A stretch of 64,000 nt of DNA, taken from assembly GCF_000210075.1 (NCBI RefSeq), contig NC_021017.1:1210691-1274690 (forward strand), in the 5' to 3' direction. This DNA comes from Bacteroides xylanisolvens XB1A (lineage in GTDB: Bacteria; Bacteroidota; Bacteroidia; Bacteroidales; Bacteroidaceae). Position 1 is the first letter of the stretch. Each line of letters begins with the position of its first letter. The position numbers and the translations under genes were made by a program. The notes below the pieces were generated by a model. That model saw only the letters and a list, made by a program, of their open reading frames with translations. It had not been told where the DNA came from and searched no databases. Below, in pieces: positions 37,254 through 45,363 of this stretch.

Positions 37254-40200
37254 ATGCAGGATTTCGTTCATTTACATGTCCATACTCAATATTCTCTGTT
37301 GGATGGTCAGGCTAGTGTAGCTCGTCTGGTCGATAAAGCCATGCAAAATGGGATGAAGGGTATTGCCGTGACCGATCATGGAAATATGTTCGGTATTAAG
37401 GAATTTACGAACTACGTTAATAAAAAGAACAGCGGTCCGAAAGGTGAAGTCAAAGACCTGAAGAAGCGAATTGCAGGAATTGAGGCCGGCACAATAGAGT
37501 GCGCGGATAAAGAAGCGGAGATTGCTGCCTGCAAAGCTAAGATAGTGGAAGCGGAAAACAAGCTTTTCAAACCTGTCATCGGTTGTGAAATGTATGTTGC
37601 GCGCCGCACTATGGACTTAAAAGAAGGTAAGCCCGACCAAAGTGGTTATCACTTGATTGTATTGGCTAAGAATGAAAAAGGTTATCATAATCTTATTAAA
37701 TTAGTATCGCACGCATGGACACGCGGATATTATATGCGCCCGCGTACTGATCGTAGCGAACTGGAAAAATATCACGAAGGACTTATTGTTTGTTCGGCCT
37801 GTCTCGGTGGTGAAGTGCCGAAGCGGATTACTGCCGGGCAATTTGCAGAAGCCGAAGAAGCCATACAATGGTATAAGAACCTGTTTGGGGATGATTATTA
37901 TCTGGAGATGCAGCGTCATAAAGCGACTGTTCCCCGTGCTAATCACGAATGTTATCCGTTGCAGGTAAATGTGAACAAATATCTGATTGAATATGCTAAG
38001 AAGTTCAATGTCAAACTAATTTGTACGAATGATGTTCACTTTGTAGATGAAGAGAATGCGGAAGCGCACGACCGTTTGATCTGTTTGAGTACCGGTAAGG
38101 ATTTGGATGATCCTAGCCGTATGCTTTATACCAAACAGGAATGGATGAAAACACGCGAAGAGATGAACGAACTCTTTGCCGACGTTCCCGAAGCGTTGAG
38201 CAATACGCTGGAGATTCTTGACAAGGTAGAATATTACTCCATCGACCATGCACCTATCATGCCTACTTTTGCTATTCCCGAAGATTTTGGGACGGAAGAA
38301 GGCTATCGGGCGAAGTTTACGGAAAAAGACCTGTTTGATGAGTTTACTCAAGATGAGCACGGTAATGTGGTATTGAGTGAAGAGGATGCGAAAGCAAAAA
38401 TCAAACGCTTGGGTGGCTATGATAAACTCTATCGTATTAAACTTGAAGGAGATTACTTGGCGAAACTAGCTTTTGACGGAGCTAAGAGAATTTATGGTGA
38501 ACCTCTGTCGGAAGAAGTCAAAGAGCGAATGAACTTTGAACTGTATATCATGAAAACGATGGGTTTCCCAGGATACTTCTTGATTGTACAGGACTTTATC
38601 AATGCGGCACGTAAGGAATTGGGTGTGTCGGTCGGTCCGGGACGTGGTTCGGCTGCCGGTTCGGCGGTGGCCTATTGTCTGGGAATTACGAAAATCGACC
38701 CTATCCAGTACGATTTGCTGTTTGAGCGTTTCTTGAATCCGGACCGTATCTCCTTGCCCGATATCGATGTGGACTTTGATGATGACGGGCGTGGAGAGGT
38801 ACTTCGTTGGGTAACGAATAAATATGGTCAGGAAAAAGTAGCTCATATCATCACTTATGGTACAATGGCTACCAAGTTAGCTATCAAGGATGTTGCCCGT
38901 GTGCAAAAGCTGCCTCTATCGGAGTCTGACCGATTGGCTAAATTAGTGCCGGATAAGATTCCTGATAAGAAACTGAACTTGCGGAATGCGATTGAATATG
39001 TTCCCGAACTACAAGCTGCGGAAGCATCATCCGATCCGTTGGTACGGGATACGATCAAGTACGCTAAGATGCTCGAAGGTAACGTACGTGGTACAGGTGT
39101 ACATGCTTGTGGTACGATTATCTGTCGTGACGATATCACCGACTGGGTACCTGTCAGCACTGCTGATGATAAGGAAACGGGCGAAAAAATGCTTGTTACC
39201 CAGTATGAAGGTTCGGTGATTGAAGATACCGGATTGATTAAGATGGACTTCCTTGGTCTGAAAACTTTGTCTATTATCAAAGAGGCCGTTGAAAATATCC
39301 GTTTAAGTCGTAATGTTGAAGTAGACGTCGATGCGATAGACATCTGCGATCCGGCTACTTATAAATTATATAGTGACGGACGGACGATTGGTACATTCCA
39401 GTTTGAATCTGCCGGCATGCAGAAATACCTGCGCGAATTGCAGCCTTCTACATTCGAAGATTTGATTGCCATGAATGCCCTTTATCGTCCGGGACCGATG
39501 GATTATATACCTGATTTTATCGACCGTAAACATGGGCGTAAGCCGATTGAGTATGATATTCCGGTAATGGAGAAATACTTGAAGGATACGTATGGTATTA
39601 CGGTTTATCAGGAACAGGTGATGCTTCTGTCGCGTTTATTGGCGGACTTTACCCGCGGTGAGTCTGATGCACTCCGTAAAGCGATGGGTAAGAAGCTGCG
39701 TGACAAGCTGGACCACATGAAACCTAAATTTATTGAAGGTGGGCGTAAGAACGGGCATGACCCGAAAGTTCTTGAAAAAATCTGGACCGACTGGGAAAAG
39801 TTTGCGTCATACGCTTTCAATAAATCACATGCTACTTGTTATTCGTGGGTAGCTTACCAAACCGCTTATCTAAAAGCTAATTATCCTCCTGAATATATGG
39901 CTGCTGTGATGAGCCGAAGCTTGTCGAACATTACCGATATTACGAAACTGATGGACGAATGTAAGGCAATGGGTATTCAGACGCTGGGGCCGGATGTAAA
40001 CGAAAGTAACCTGAAGTTTACAGTAAACCATGATGGTAATATCCGTTTTGGACTAGGGGCTGTCAAAGGTGTAGGTGAAGCTGCTGTTCATAGTATTATG
40101 GAGGAACGTAGTAAGAATGGTCCTTTCCTCGGTATATTCGACTTTGTGCAACGTGTCAACCTGAATGCCTGCAACAAGAAGAATATGGAGTGTCTGGCAT

Positions 40201-41060
40201 TAGCCGGAGGGTTTGATAGTTTCCCGGAACTGAAGCGGGAGCAATACTTTGCTGTAAATTCTAAGGGTGAAGTATTTCTGGAAACGTTGATGCGTTATGG
40301 CAACCGTTATCAGGCAGATAAGGCAGCTGCTTTCAATTCTTTGTTCGGTGGTGAAAACGTTATTGATGTTGCAACTCCTGAAATTCCTCAAGGTGCAGAA
40401 CGTTGGAGTGATCTCGATCGTCTGAATCGTGAGCGTGATTTGGTAGGTATCTATCTTTCTGCTCATCCGTTGGATGAATTTTCTATCGTATTGGAACATG
40501 TCTGCAATACACGGATGGCGGATTTGGAAGATAAAGCTGCACTTGTTGGTCGTGAAATAACGATGGGAGGGATTGTGACTAGTGTTCGTCGCGGAGTCAG
40601 CAAGAATGGAAATCCGTATGGTATTGCTAAGATTGAAGATTATTCCGGTTCTACCGAAATCCCATTCTGGGGAAATGACTGGGTGACTTATCAGGGATAT
40701 CTCAACGAAGGAACGTTCCTATATATTAAAGCCCGTTGTCAAGCGAAACAATGGCGACAGGATGAATTGGAGGTGAAAATCACTTCTATGGAACTTCTTC
40801 CCGACGTGAAAGAAGAACTGGTACAGAAGATCACGATTATCATTCCTCTGTCAGTCTTGAACTCGGCTTTGGTTACTGAGCTTGCCACTCTGACCAAAGA
40901 ACATCCGGGAAATACGGAATTGTATTTTAAAGTGACGGATGATGCCGATGTAAGTCACATGTCAATTGATTTGATTTCTCGTCCGATTAAGCTTTCGGTG
41001 GGGCGGGATTTAATAACATATTTAAAGGAACGTCCCGAACTGGGATTTCATATAAATTGA
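37254..41060 (+). CDS. dnaE: DNA polymerase III alpha subunit
   Basis: The 1268-residue protein is the replicative polymerase catalytic subunit. It has an N-terminal PHP domain (VHLHVHTQYSLLDG), palm with catalytic aspartates D503 and D505 in PDIDVDFDDD, the thumb/fingers block MNALYRPGPMDYIPDFI near 740, a helix-hairpin-helix part and a C-terminal OB fold (about 1080-1170). It is about 100 residues longer than the E. coli enzyme. Part of the excess is a lysine/glutamate-rich insertion in the PHP domain (about residues 60-105, KDLKKRIAGIEAGT onward). The closing DLISRPIKLSVGRDLITYL lies beyond the OB fold. trxA follows with its own promoter. Confidence 0.97.
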   Translation: MQDFVHLHVHTQYSLLDGQASVARLVDKAMQNGMKGIAVTDHGNMFGIKEFTNYVNKKNSGPKGEVKDLKKRIAGIEAGTIECADKEAEIAACKAKIVEAENKLFKPVIGCEMYVARRTMDLKEGKPDQSGYHLIVLAKNEKGYHNLIKLVSHAWTRGYYMRPRTDRSELEKYHEGLIVCSACLGGEVPKRITAGQFAEAEEAIQWYKNLFGDDYYLEMQRHKATVPRANHECYPLQVNVNKYLIEYAKKFNVKLICTNDVHFVDEENAEAHDRLICLSTGKDLDDPSRMLYTKQEWMKTREEMNELFADVPEALSNTLEILDKVEYYSIDHAPIMPTFAIPEDFGTEEGYRAKFTEKDLFDEFTQDEHGNVVLSEEDAKAKIKRLGGYDKLYRIKLEGDYLAKLAFDGAKRIYGEPLSEEVKERMNFELYIMKTMGFPGYFLIVQDFINAARKELGVSVGPGRGSAAGSAVAYCLGITKIDPIQYDLLFERFLNPDRISLPDIDVDFDDDGRGEVLRWVTNKYGQEKVAHIITYGTMATKLAIKDVARVQKLPLSESDRLAKLVPDKIPDKKLNLRNAIEYVPELQAAEASSDPLVRDTIKYAKMLEGNVRGTGVHACGTIICRDDITDWVPVSTADDKETGEKMLVTQYEGSVIEDTGLIKMDFLGLKTLSIIKEAVENIRLSRNVEVDVDAIDICDPATYKLYSDGRTIGTFQFESAGMQKYLRELQPSTFEDLIAMNALYRPGPMDYIPDFIDRKHGRKPIEYDIPVMEKYLKDTYGITVYQEQVMLLSRLLADFTRGESDALRKAMGKKLRDKLDHMKPKFIEGGRKNGHDPKVLEKIWTDWEKFASYAFNKSHATCYSWVAYQTAYLKANYPPEYMAAVMSRSLSNITDITKLMDECKAMGIQTLGPDVNESNLKFTVNHDGNIRFGLGAVKGVGEAAVHSIMEERSKNGPFLGIFDFVQRVNLNACNKKNMECLALAGGFDSFPELKREQYFAVNSKGEVFLETLMRYGNRYQADKAAAFNSLFGGENVIDVATPEIPQGAERWSDLDRLNRERDLVGIYLSAHPLDEFSIVLEHVCNTRMADLEDKAALVGREITMGGIVTSVRRGVSKNGNPYGIAKIEDYSGSTEIPFWGNDWVTYQGYLNEGTFLYIKARCQAKQWRQDELEVKITSMELLPDVKEELVQKITIIIPLSVLNSALVTELATLTKEHPGNTELYFKVTDDADVSHMSIDLISRPIKLSVGRDLITYLKERPELGFHIN

Positions 41061-41061
41061 T

Positions 41062-41069
41062 TATATTTG
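41062..41069 (+). promoter_or_regulatory. Promoter -7 box for trxA
   Basis: TATATTTG, an exact TAnnTTTG match, immediately after the dnaE stop codon and 50 nt before the trxA ATG. Confidence 0.6.
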
Positions 41070-41119
41070 TGGCGAGAATAAGCTAACGAAATAACATTTA
41101 ATAATTAATACTTAAAAAA

Positions 41120-41434
41120 ATGGCTTTAGAAATTACAGACAGCAACTATAAAGAGGTTCTTGCAGAAGGAAAACCGGTTGTTGTAGATTTTTGGGCTCCT
41201 TGGTGTGGCCCATGCAAGATGGTGGCTCCTATCATTGAAGAATTGGCTGCGGAGTTTGAAGGACAAGTAATCATCGGTAAGTGCGATGTAGACGAAAATG
41301 GTGATATGGCTGCTGAATATGGTATCCGTAATATTCCTACTGTATTGTTTTTCAAGAACGGTGAAATAGTAGACAAACAGGTAGGTGCAGTTGGCAAACC
41401 GGTATTCGCAGAAAAGGTGAAGAAGCTTTTATAG
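41120..41434 (+). CDS. trxA: Thioredoxin
   Basis: The 104-residue protein is a standard thioredoxin with active-site cysteines C29 and C32 in WCGPCKM and the cis-proline region RNIPTVLFF. It reduces cytoplasmic disulfides with thioredoxin reductase. It has no signal peptide. It is followed 39 bp later by a conserved acidic gene whose translation start region repeats that of trxA exactly (TTAATACTTAAAAAAATGG). Confidence 0.96.
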   Translation: MALEITDSNYKEVLAEGKPVVVDFWAPWCGPCKMVAPIIEELAAEFEGQVIIGKCDVDENGDMAAEYGIRNIPTVLFFKNGEIVDKQVGAVGKPVFAEKVKKLL

Positions 41435-41473
41435 TCGATAATACTTAATACTTATCACTTAATACTTAAAAAA

Positions 41474-41809
41474 ATGGGACTGGAAGACGATTTTTTATTA
41501 GCAGATGCCGATGACGAAAAGACCATCGAGTTTATCAAAAACTATCTGCCTCAAGAACTGAAAGGGAAGTTTTCGGACGATGAATTGTATTATTTTCTCG
41601 ATTTAATCGACGAGTATTACTCTGAAAGTGGTATTCTCGACGCTCAACCCGATGAAGACGGCTATGTTAACATCGATTTGGAAGAGGTTGTGGCTTACAT
41701 TGTAAAGGAAGCCAAAAAGGATGAAATAGGGGAATACGATCCTGAAGAAGTCCTCTTTGTGGTTCAGGGAGAAATGGAATACGGAAACTCTCTGGGACAG
41801 GTGGACTAA
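41474..41809 (+). CDS. Acidic protein of unknown function
   Basis: The 111-residue protein is strongly acidic (many Asp/Glu, few basic residues) and has no signal peptide or membrane helix. I do not recognise a named family. It looks largely helical, with LEDDFLLADADDEKTIEFI, KFSDDELYYFLDLIDEYY and DLEEVVAYIVKEAKK as likely helices. It probably shares the trxA transcript, because no promoter is visible between them and a terminator follows it at 41846. The pairing with thioredoxin hints at a redox or stress link, but this is inference. Confidence 0.75.
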   Translation: MGLEDDFLLADADDEKTIEFIKNYLPQELKGKFSDDELYYFLDLIDEYYSESGILDAQPDEDGYVNIDLEEVVAYIVKEAKKDEIGEYDPEEVLFVVQGEMEYGNSLGQVD

Positions 41810-41845
41810 ACGACGTCCGGTCTCATTGCAGATAAAATTAAGATA

Positions 41846-41879
41846 AGGGGTGTGCTCTGTGAGTATACCCCTTTTTTTT
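41846..41879 (+). terminator. Intrinsic terminator of the trxA operon
   Basis: AGGGGTGT pairs with ATACCCCT (one G-U pair) and is followed by eight T residues. It lies 37 bp after the stop of the acidic gene. Confidence 0.85.
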
Positions 41880-41908
41880 GCGGGCTTTTTCTCAAACAGT
41901 TTTATGCT

Positions 41909-41982
41909 ATGAGAAAAAGTTCTCACTATAATGAGAAAAAATACTCATTGCTATGAGAATTAATTCTCACTACAGTGAGAAT
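41909..41982. repeat. 22-bp tandem dyad array (array B)
   Basis: Units start at 41909, 41931, 41953 and 41975 with an exact 22-bp period, each beginning (A/G)TGAGAA. They contain short inverted repeats such as TGAGAA-AAAG-TTCTCA and the 16-bp palindrome TGAGAATTAATTCTCA. The end is a 20-bp dyad ATTCTCACTACAGTGAGAAT (41963-41982). It lies between the convergent trxA operon and RDD gene. Same period and related core as array A at 11.6 kb. Confidence 0.85.
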
Positions 41983-42020
41983 AATCCCTTGCCTGAATAG
42001 TCTGAAACAGCGTATTCTGG

Positions 42021-42746
42021 TTATATTTCTTCCAATGCATAATACTGATAATCGCGAAGTATTGTCTGAAGAAATTTCTCTTGATTACCCTCACGGGGAG
42101 TAACGGAAAGTAATTCCTGTACTTTTTTGGCAAGTGCCGTGATACGTCTTGCCCGGTCTTTTTCGCTGGATTCCAAAGTCCGGGTAATTACATTCACTTG
42201 TTCGAGAGATAAATCAGCCGATTGCGGATATGCCGGATGATAATTTTGGGTCAGATAATCAAATTCATCCAGGCTGACATGTATCTTACGATAGTTTTTC
42301 TCTTTAATTACCATAGTGCCGGCAGCTAGATCCCCTAATCGTTGGTTGTTCTTATTCAATAAAACGACCAGAAGTCCAAGGCCACTTGTGATGGGACCAT
42401 CAATTGGGAAAAGAAGCCATCGTAACAGATAAGAGCCGATGCTTGGAGTAGAACCGTCTACTTTTACGACACGGATATTGATGAGTTTTTTGCCAAAGCT
42501 CTGTCCGTGATTGAACATCTCGCAAAGAAAAGAATAACCGAGAATCGGTAAATAAACGACGCACAGAAAAAAGAACAAACTGAATCCTGACGGTAAACTT
42601 AATTTAGACAAGAGCGTAATAGTGGACAAGATGTAAAGCCCGATCAGAAAATAATCGATGATTAAAGCCATCAGTCGTTCGCCGATACTGGCGGGCGTTT
42701 GGCTGATACGAACGAATTGTCCGGTTATTATCGTAGATTCTGCCAT
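42021..42746 (-). CDS. RDD-family membrane protein
   Basis: The 241-residue protein has an RDD domain with three membrane helices (about 22-150), recognised by the N-terminal PASIGERLMALIIDYFLIG and the GQSFGKKLINIRVVKVDG block. A soluble tail of about 90 residues follows. Function is unproved; RDD proteins are proposed transporters. It is divergent from the SpoIIM gene with back-to-back promoters, and RDD genes commonly accompany SpoIIM/MoxR/DUF58 clusters, so it probably belongs functionally to that cluster. Confidence 0.87.
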   Translation of the reverse strand: MAESTIITGQFVRISQTPASIGERLMALIIDYFLIGLYILSTITLLSKLSLPSGFSLFFFLCVVYLPILGYSFLCEMFNHGQSFGKKLINIRVVKVDGSTPSIGSYLLRWLLFPIDGPITSGLGLLVVLLNKNNQRLGDLAAGTMVIKEKNYRKIHVSLDEFDYLTQNYHPAYPQSADLSLEQVNVITRTLESSEKDRARRITALAKKVQELLSVTPREGNQEKFLQTILRDYQYYALEEI

Positions 42747-42776
42747 TTCAGGTTAAACATTTTTAGGATTCCGTTG

Positions 42777-42784
42777 CAAATATA
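42777..42784 (-). promoter_or_regulatory. Promoter -7 box for the RDD gene
   Basis: Minus-strand TATATTTG, an exact TAnnTTTG match, 31 nt before the RDD start. Confidence 0.6.
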
Positions 42785-42796
42785 TCATAATTCTCT

Positions 42797-42804
42797 TATT
42801 TTTG
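42797..42804 (+). promoter_or_regulatory. Promoter -7 box for the SpoIIM/MoxR operon
   Basis: TATTTTTG, a TAnnTTTG match, 43 nt before the SpoIIM ATG and only 12 bp from the opposing RDD box, so the two promoters must overlap. Confidence 0.6.
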
Positions 42805-42847
42805 CTTCCGGTTTCGGACAAAACTTATCCGAAATCTATTGAAAAGC

Positions 42848-43810
42848 ATGAAAGAAGTAACGTTTATTCGTCGGAACATTGAAAAATGGAAGGAGACAGA
42901 GAAAGTTGTGGAGCGGGCGGCAAGTCTGTCCCCCGACCAACTAGCCGATGCGTATACGGACTTGACAGCTGACCTGGCATTTGCCCAAACACATTTCCCA
43001 ACTTCTCGTATTACTATTTATCTGAATAATCTGGCTTCAGCGTTGCACAACGAAATCTACCGCAATAAACGCGAGAAGTGGACACGGATTGTTACCTTCT
43101 GGACACAGGAAGTACCACGAACCATGCACGATGCACGGCGCGAATTACTGACTTCCTTTTTGATTTTTGTTGCCAGCGCATTAATCGGCGTATTATCAGC
43201 AGCGAATGACCCGGATTTTGTCCGGCTGATATTGGGAAACGGTTATGTGGATATGACACTCGACAATATTGCCAATGGTGAGCCGATGGCCGTATATAAT
43301 GGTTCTTCCGAAGTACCGATGTTCTTGGGCATTACACTTAATAACGTGATGGTCTCTTTCAACTGCTTTGCAATGGGATTGCTGACCAGTTTTGGAACAG
43401 GGTATATGCTTCTCTCCAATGGTATCATGGTAGGAGCTTTTCAAACATTCTTTTATCAACACGATTTGTTGTGGGAATCCAGTCTTGCCATCTGGTTGCA
43501 TGGAACGCTTGAAATCTGGGCGATTATCGTAGCCGGTGCCGCCGGATTGGCTTTGGGCAACGGCTGGCTGTTTCCCGGCACCTATTCTCGCCTGGAATCT
43601 TTCAGAAGAGGAGCGAAGCGAGGCTTGAAAATAGTGATCGGCACTGTTCCGGTATTCATTATGGCAGGCTTTATAGAAGGTTTTCTTACCCGGCACACAG
43701 AGCTTCCCGATGTGTTGAGGCTTGGCGTGATATTCACTTCTCTGGCATTTATTATATTCTACTATATTTATTTACCAAATAGAAAAAAACATGGAATCAC
43801 AGAAACCTAA
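42848..43810 (+). CDS. SpoIIM / DUF95-family membrane protein
   Basis: The 320-residue protein has a soluble helical N-terminal part (about 1-100) and about six membrane helices typical of the stage II sporulation M / DUF95 family, with ITLNNVMVSFNCFAMGLLTSFGTGYMLL and HGTLEIWAIIVAGAAGLALG as family blocks. Bacteroides do not sporulate; homologs in non-sporulating bacteria sit in MoxR/DUF58 clusters as here. An upstream in-frame start at 42839 is TTG; the ATG at 42848 (MKEVTFIRRN) is preferred. The end overlaps the next gene by 20 nt. Confidence 0.88.
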   Translation: MKEVTFIRRNIEKWKETEKVVERAASLSPDQLADAYTDLTADLAFAQTHFPTSRITIYLNNLASALHNEIYRNKREKWTRIVTFWTQEVPRTMHDARRELLTSFLIFVASALIGVLSAANDPDFVRLILGNGYVDMTLDNIANGEPMAVYNGSSEVPMFLGITLNNVMVSFNCFAMGLLTSFGTGYMLLSNGIMVGAFQTFFYQHDLLWESSLAIWLHGTLEIWAIIVAGAAGLALGNGWLFPGTYSRLESFRRGAKRGLKIVIGTVPVFIMAGFIEGFLTRHTELPDVLRLGVIFTSLAFIIFYYIYLPNRKKHGITET

Positions 43811-44729
43811 GATTGCGATGTATGTGAAACGTCCTTTCGGTGAGAAGTTGAACGCTTCTTTTGATTTTATAAAAGAGAATTGGAAACAATTGTTTAAGTA
43901 TTCAACTTATCTGATACTCCCTATATGCTTAATTCAAGCCGCAAACTTTAGCGGTTTAATGGGAAGTATGACAGATATTACTGCTATGCAGGCGTCCGGA
44001 GGAATAAGTGATAATCCTTTAGCTGCTCTGGGACCTTCATTTGCACTGAATTATGCAGGAGTTATCTTTTTTTCATGTTTGGGAGCTTTGTTGATGACTT
44101 CCTTGATTTATGCGATGGTACGATTGTATAATGAACGGGAAGAACGTCTGAGCGGGATTGTATTCGGCGATATAAAATCGTTGTTGCTCCGTAATATTAA
44201 AAGACTGTTTTTGATGGGGATCGCCTGCAGCTTTTTATTCATCTTTGCGGTGATCTTTATTGTCTTATTGGCTGTATTGACACCTTTCACACTCATTCTG
44301 ACCATCCCGCTTTTATTCGCCTTTATGGTTCCTTTGGCATTAATGGCTCCCATCTACTTATTTGAAGACATTTCGTTGGGTGAGGCATTTGCAAAAACAT
44401 TCCGGTTGGGATTTGCTACCTGGGGAGGCGTCTTTCTAATTTTAATTGTGATGGGGATTATTGCCAGTGTGTTACAAGGAATCGTTTCTATACCCTGGTA
44501 TGTGATCTATATTGTAAAAATGATCTTTACGATGAGTGACGGAGGTGCAACCTCTTCATCAGTCGGACTGAACTTTGCGCAATATTTGTTCTCTATCCTG
44601 ATGTTGTATGGTTCTTACTTATCGGCTATATTCGGTATCGTCGGTCTGGTTTATCAGTATGGTCATGCATCGGAAGTGGTGGACAGCATAACGGTAGAAA
44701 GTGATATTGACAATTTTGATAAACTCTAA
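43791..44729 (+). CDS. Integral membrane protein of the MoxR cluster
   Basis: The 312-residue protein has a cytoplasmic N-terminal stretch (RPFGEKLNASFDFIKENWKQLFKYS) and about six hydrophobic helices. This resembles membrane proteins of the glycerophosphoryl-diester-phosphodiesterase membrane-domain type that sit between SpoIIM and DUF4129 genes in Bacteroidota. No catalytic motif is seen. Overlap with the gene before and 16 bp to the gene after indicate one operon. The role is unknown. Confidence 0.75.
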   Translation: MESQKPKIAMYVKRPFGEKLNASFDFIKENWKQLFKYSTYLILPICLIQAANFSGLMGSMTDITAMQASGGISDNPLAALGPSFALNYAGVIFFSCLGALLMTSLIYAMVRLYNEREERLSGIVFGDIKSLLLRNIKRLFLMGIACSFLFIFAVIFIVLLAVLTPFTLILTIPLLFAFMVPLALMAPIYLFEDISLGEAFAKTFRLGFATWGGVFLILIVMGIIASVLQGIVSIPWYVIYIVKMIFTMSDGGATSSSVGLNFAQYLFSILMLYGSYLSAIFGIVGLVYQYGHASEVVDSITVESDIDNFDKL

Positions 44730-44745
44730 ACCAAACCTCCACTAG

Positions 44746-45363
44746 ATGAATCTCACTTCCCCGGCTGATACACTAGTCTGTGATACGGCGCAGATTGCCC
44801 TCTGGCAGTCTGATCCGGCATACAACTATAATTGTGAACTGATTACTCCGGAGATGAATGTCTTTGAGTGGATCAGTCGGCAGTTTGGGGAGTTGTTGCG
44901 TAAAATATTCGGCAGTCATTTTGCTGAAGAGTATTCAGGGCTTATCCTGGTATGTATTGCCATTCTTCTTTTATTGCTGATTGTTTGGTTTGTCTATCGG
45001 AAACGCCCGGAATTGTTTATGGTCTCGCATAAAAATGCGTTGCCTTATACAGTTGAAGAAGACACCATTTACGGAGTAGATTTTCCGGGAGGGATTGCGG
45101 AAGCGCTTTCCCGTCAGAATTACCGGGAAGCAGTACGTTTGCTCTATCTGCAAACTTTGAAACAACTTAGTGACGCTGAACGTATTGACTGGCAACTTTA
45201 TAAAACGCCTACCCAGTATATCAATGAAGTCCGGCTACCGGCTTTCAGGCAACTGACCAATCATTTCCTGCGGGTACGTTATGGCAACTTTGAGGCGACG
45301 GAAGAACTTTTCCGGGTAATGCAGACCTTGCAGGAAGAAATAGAGAAAGGAGGCGTCTCATGA
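44746..45363 (+). CDS. DUF4129-domain membrane protein
   Basis: The 205-residue protein has one central membrane helix (about 63-85, SGLILVCIAILLLLLIVWFVY) and a C-terminal DUF4129 helical domain (about 110-200, EALSRQNYREAVRLLYLQTLKQL). DUF4129 is common in MoxR/DUF58 clusters and in transglutaminase proteins. Its stop overlaps the next start as ATGA, so translation is probably coupled to the DUF4350 gene. Confidence 0.85.
   Translation: MNLTSPADTLVCDTAQIALWQSDPAYNYNCELITPEMNVFEWISRQFGELLRKIFGSHFAEEYSGLILVCIAILLLLLIVWFVYRKRPELFMVSHKNALPYTVEEDTIYGVDFPGGIAEALSRQNYREAVRLLYLQTLKQLSDAERIDWQLYKTPTQYINEVRLPAFRQLTNHFLRVRYGNFEATEELFRVMQTLQEEIEKGGVS

Noticed and set aside
43196..43696. 166-codon minus-strand open frame inside the SpoIIM gene
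   Set aside because: The composition looks like a reverse reading of a membrane protein gene; no motif, and the plus-strand gene is well supported.
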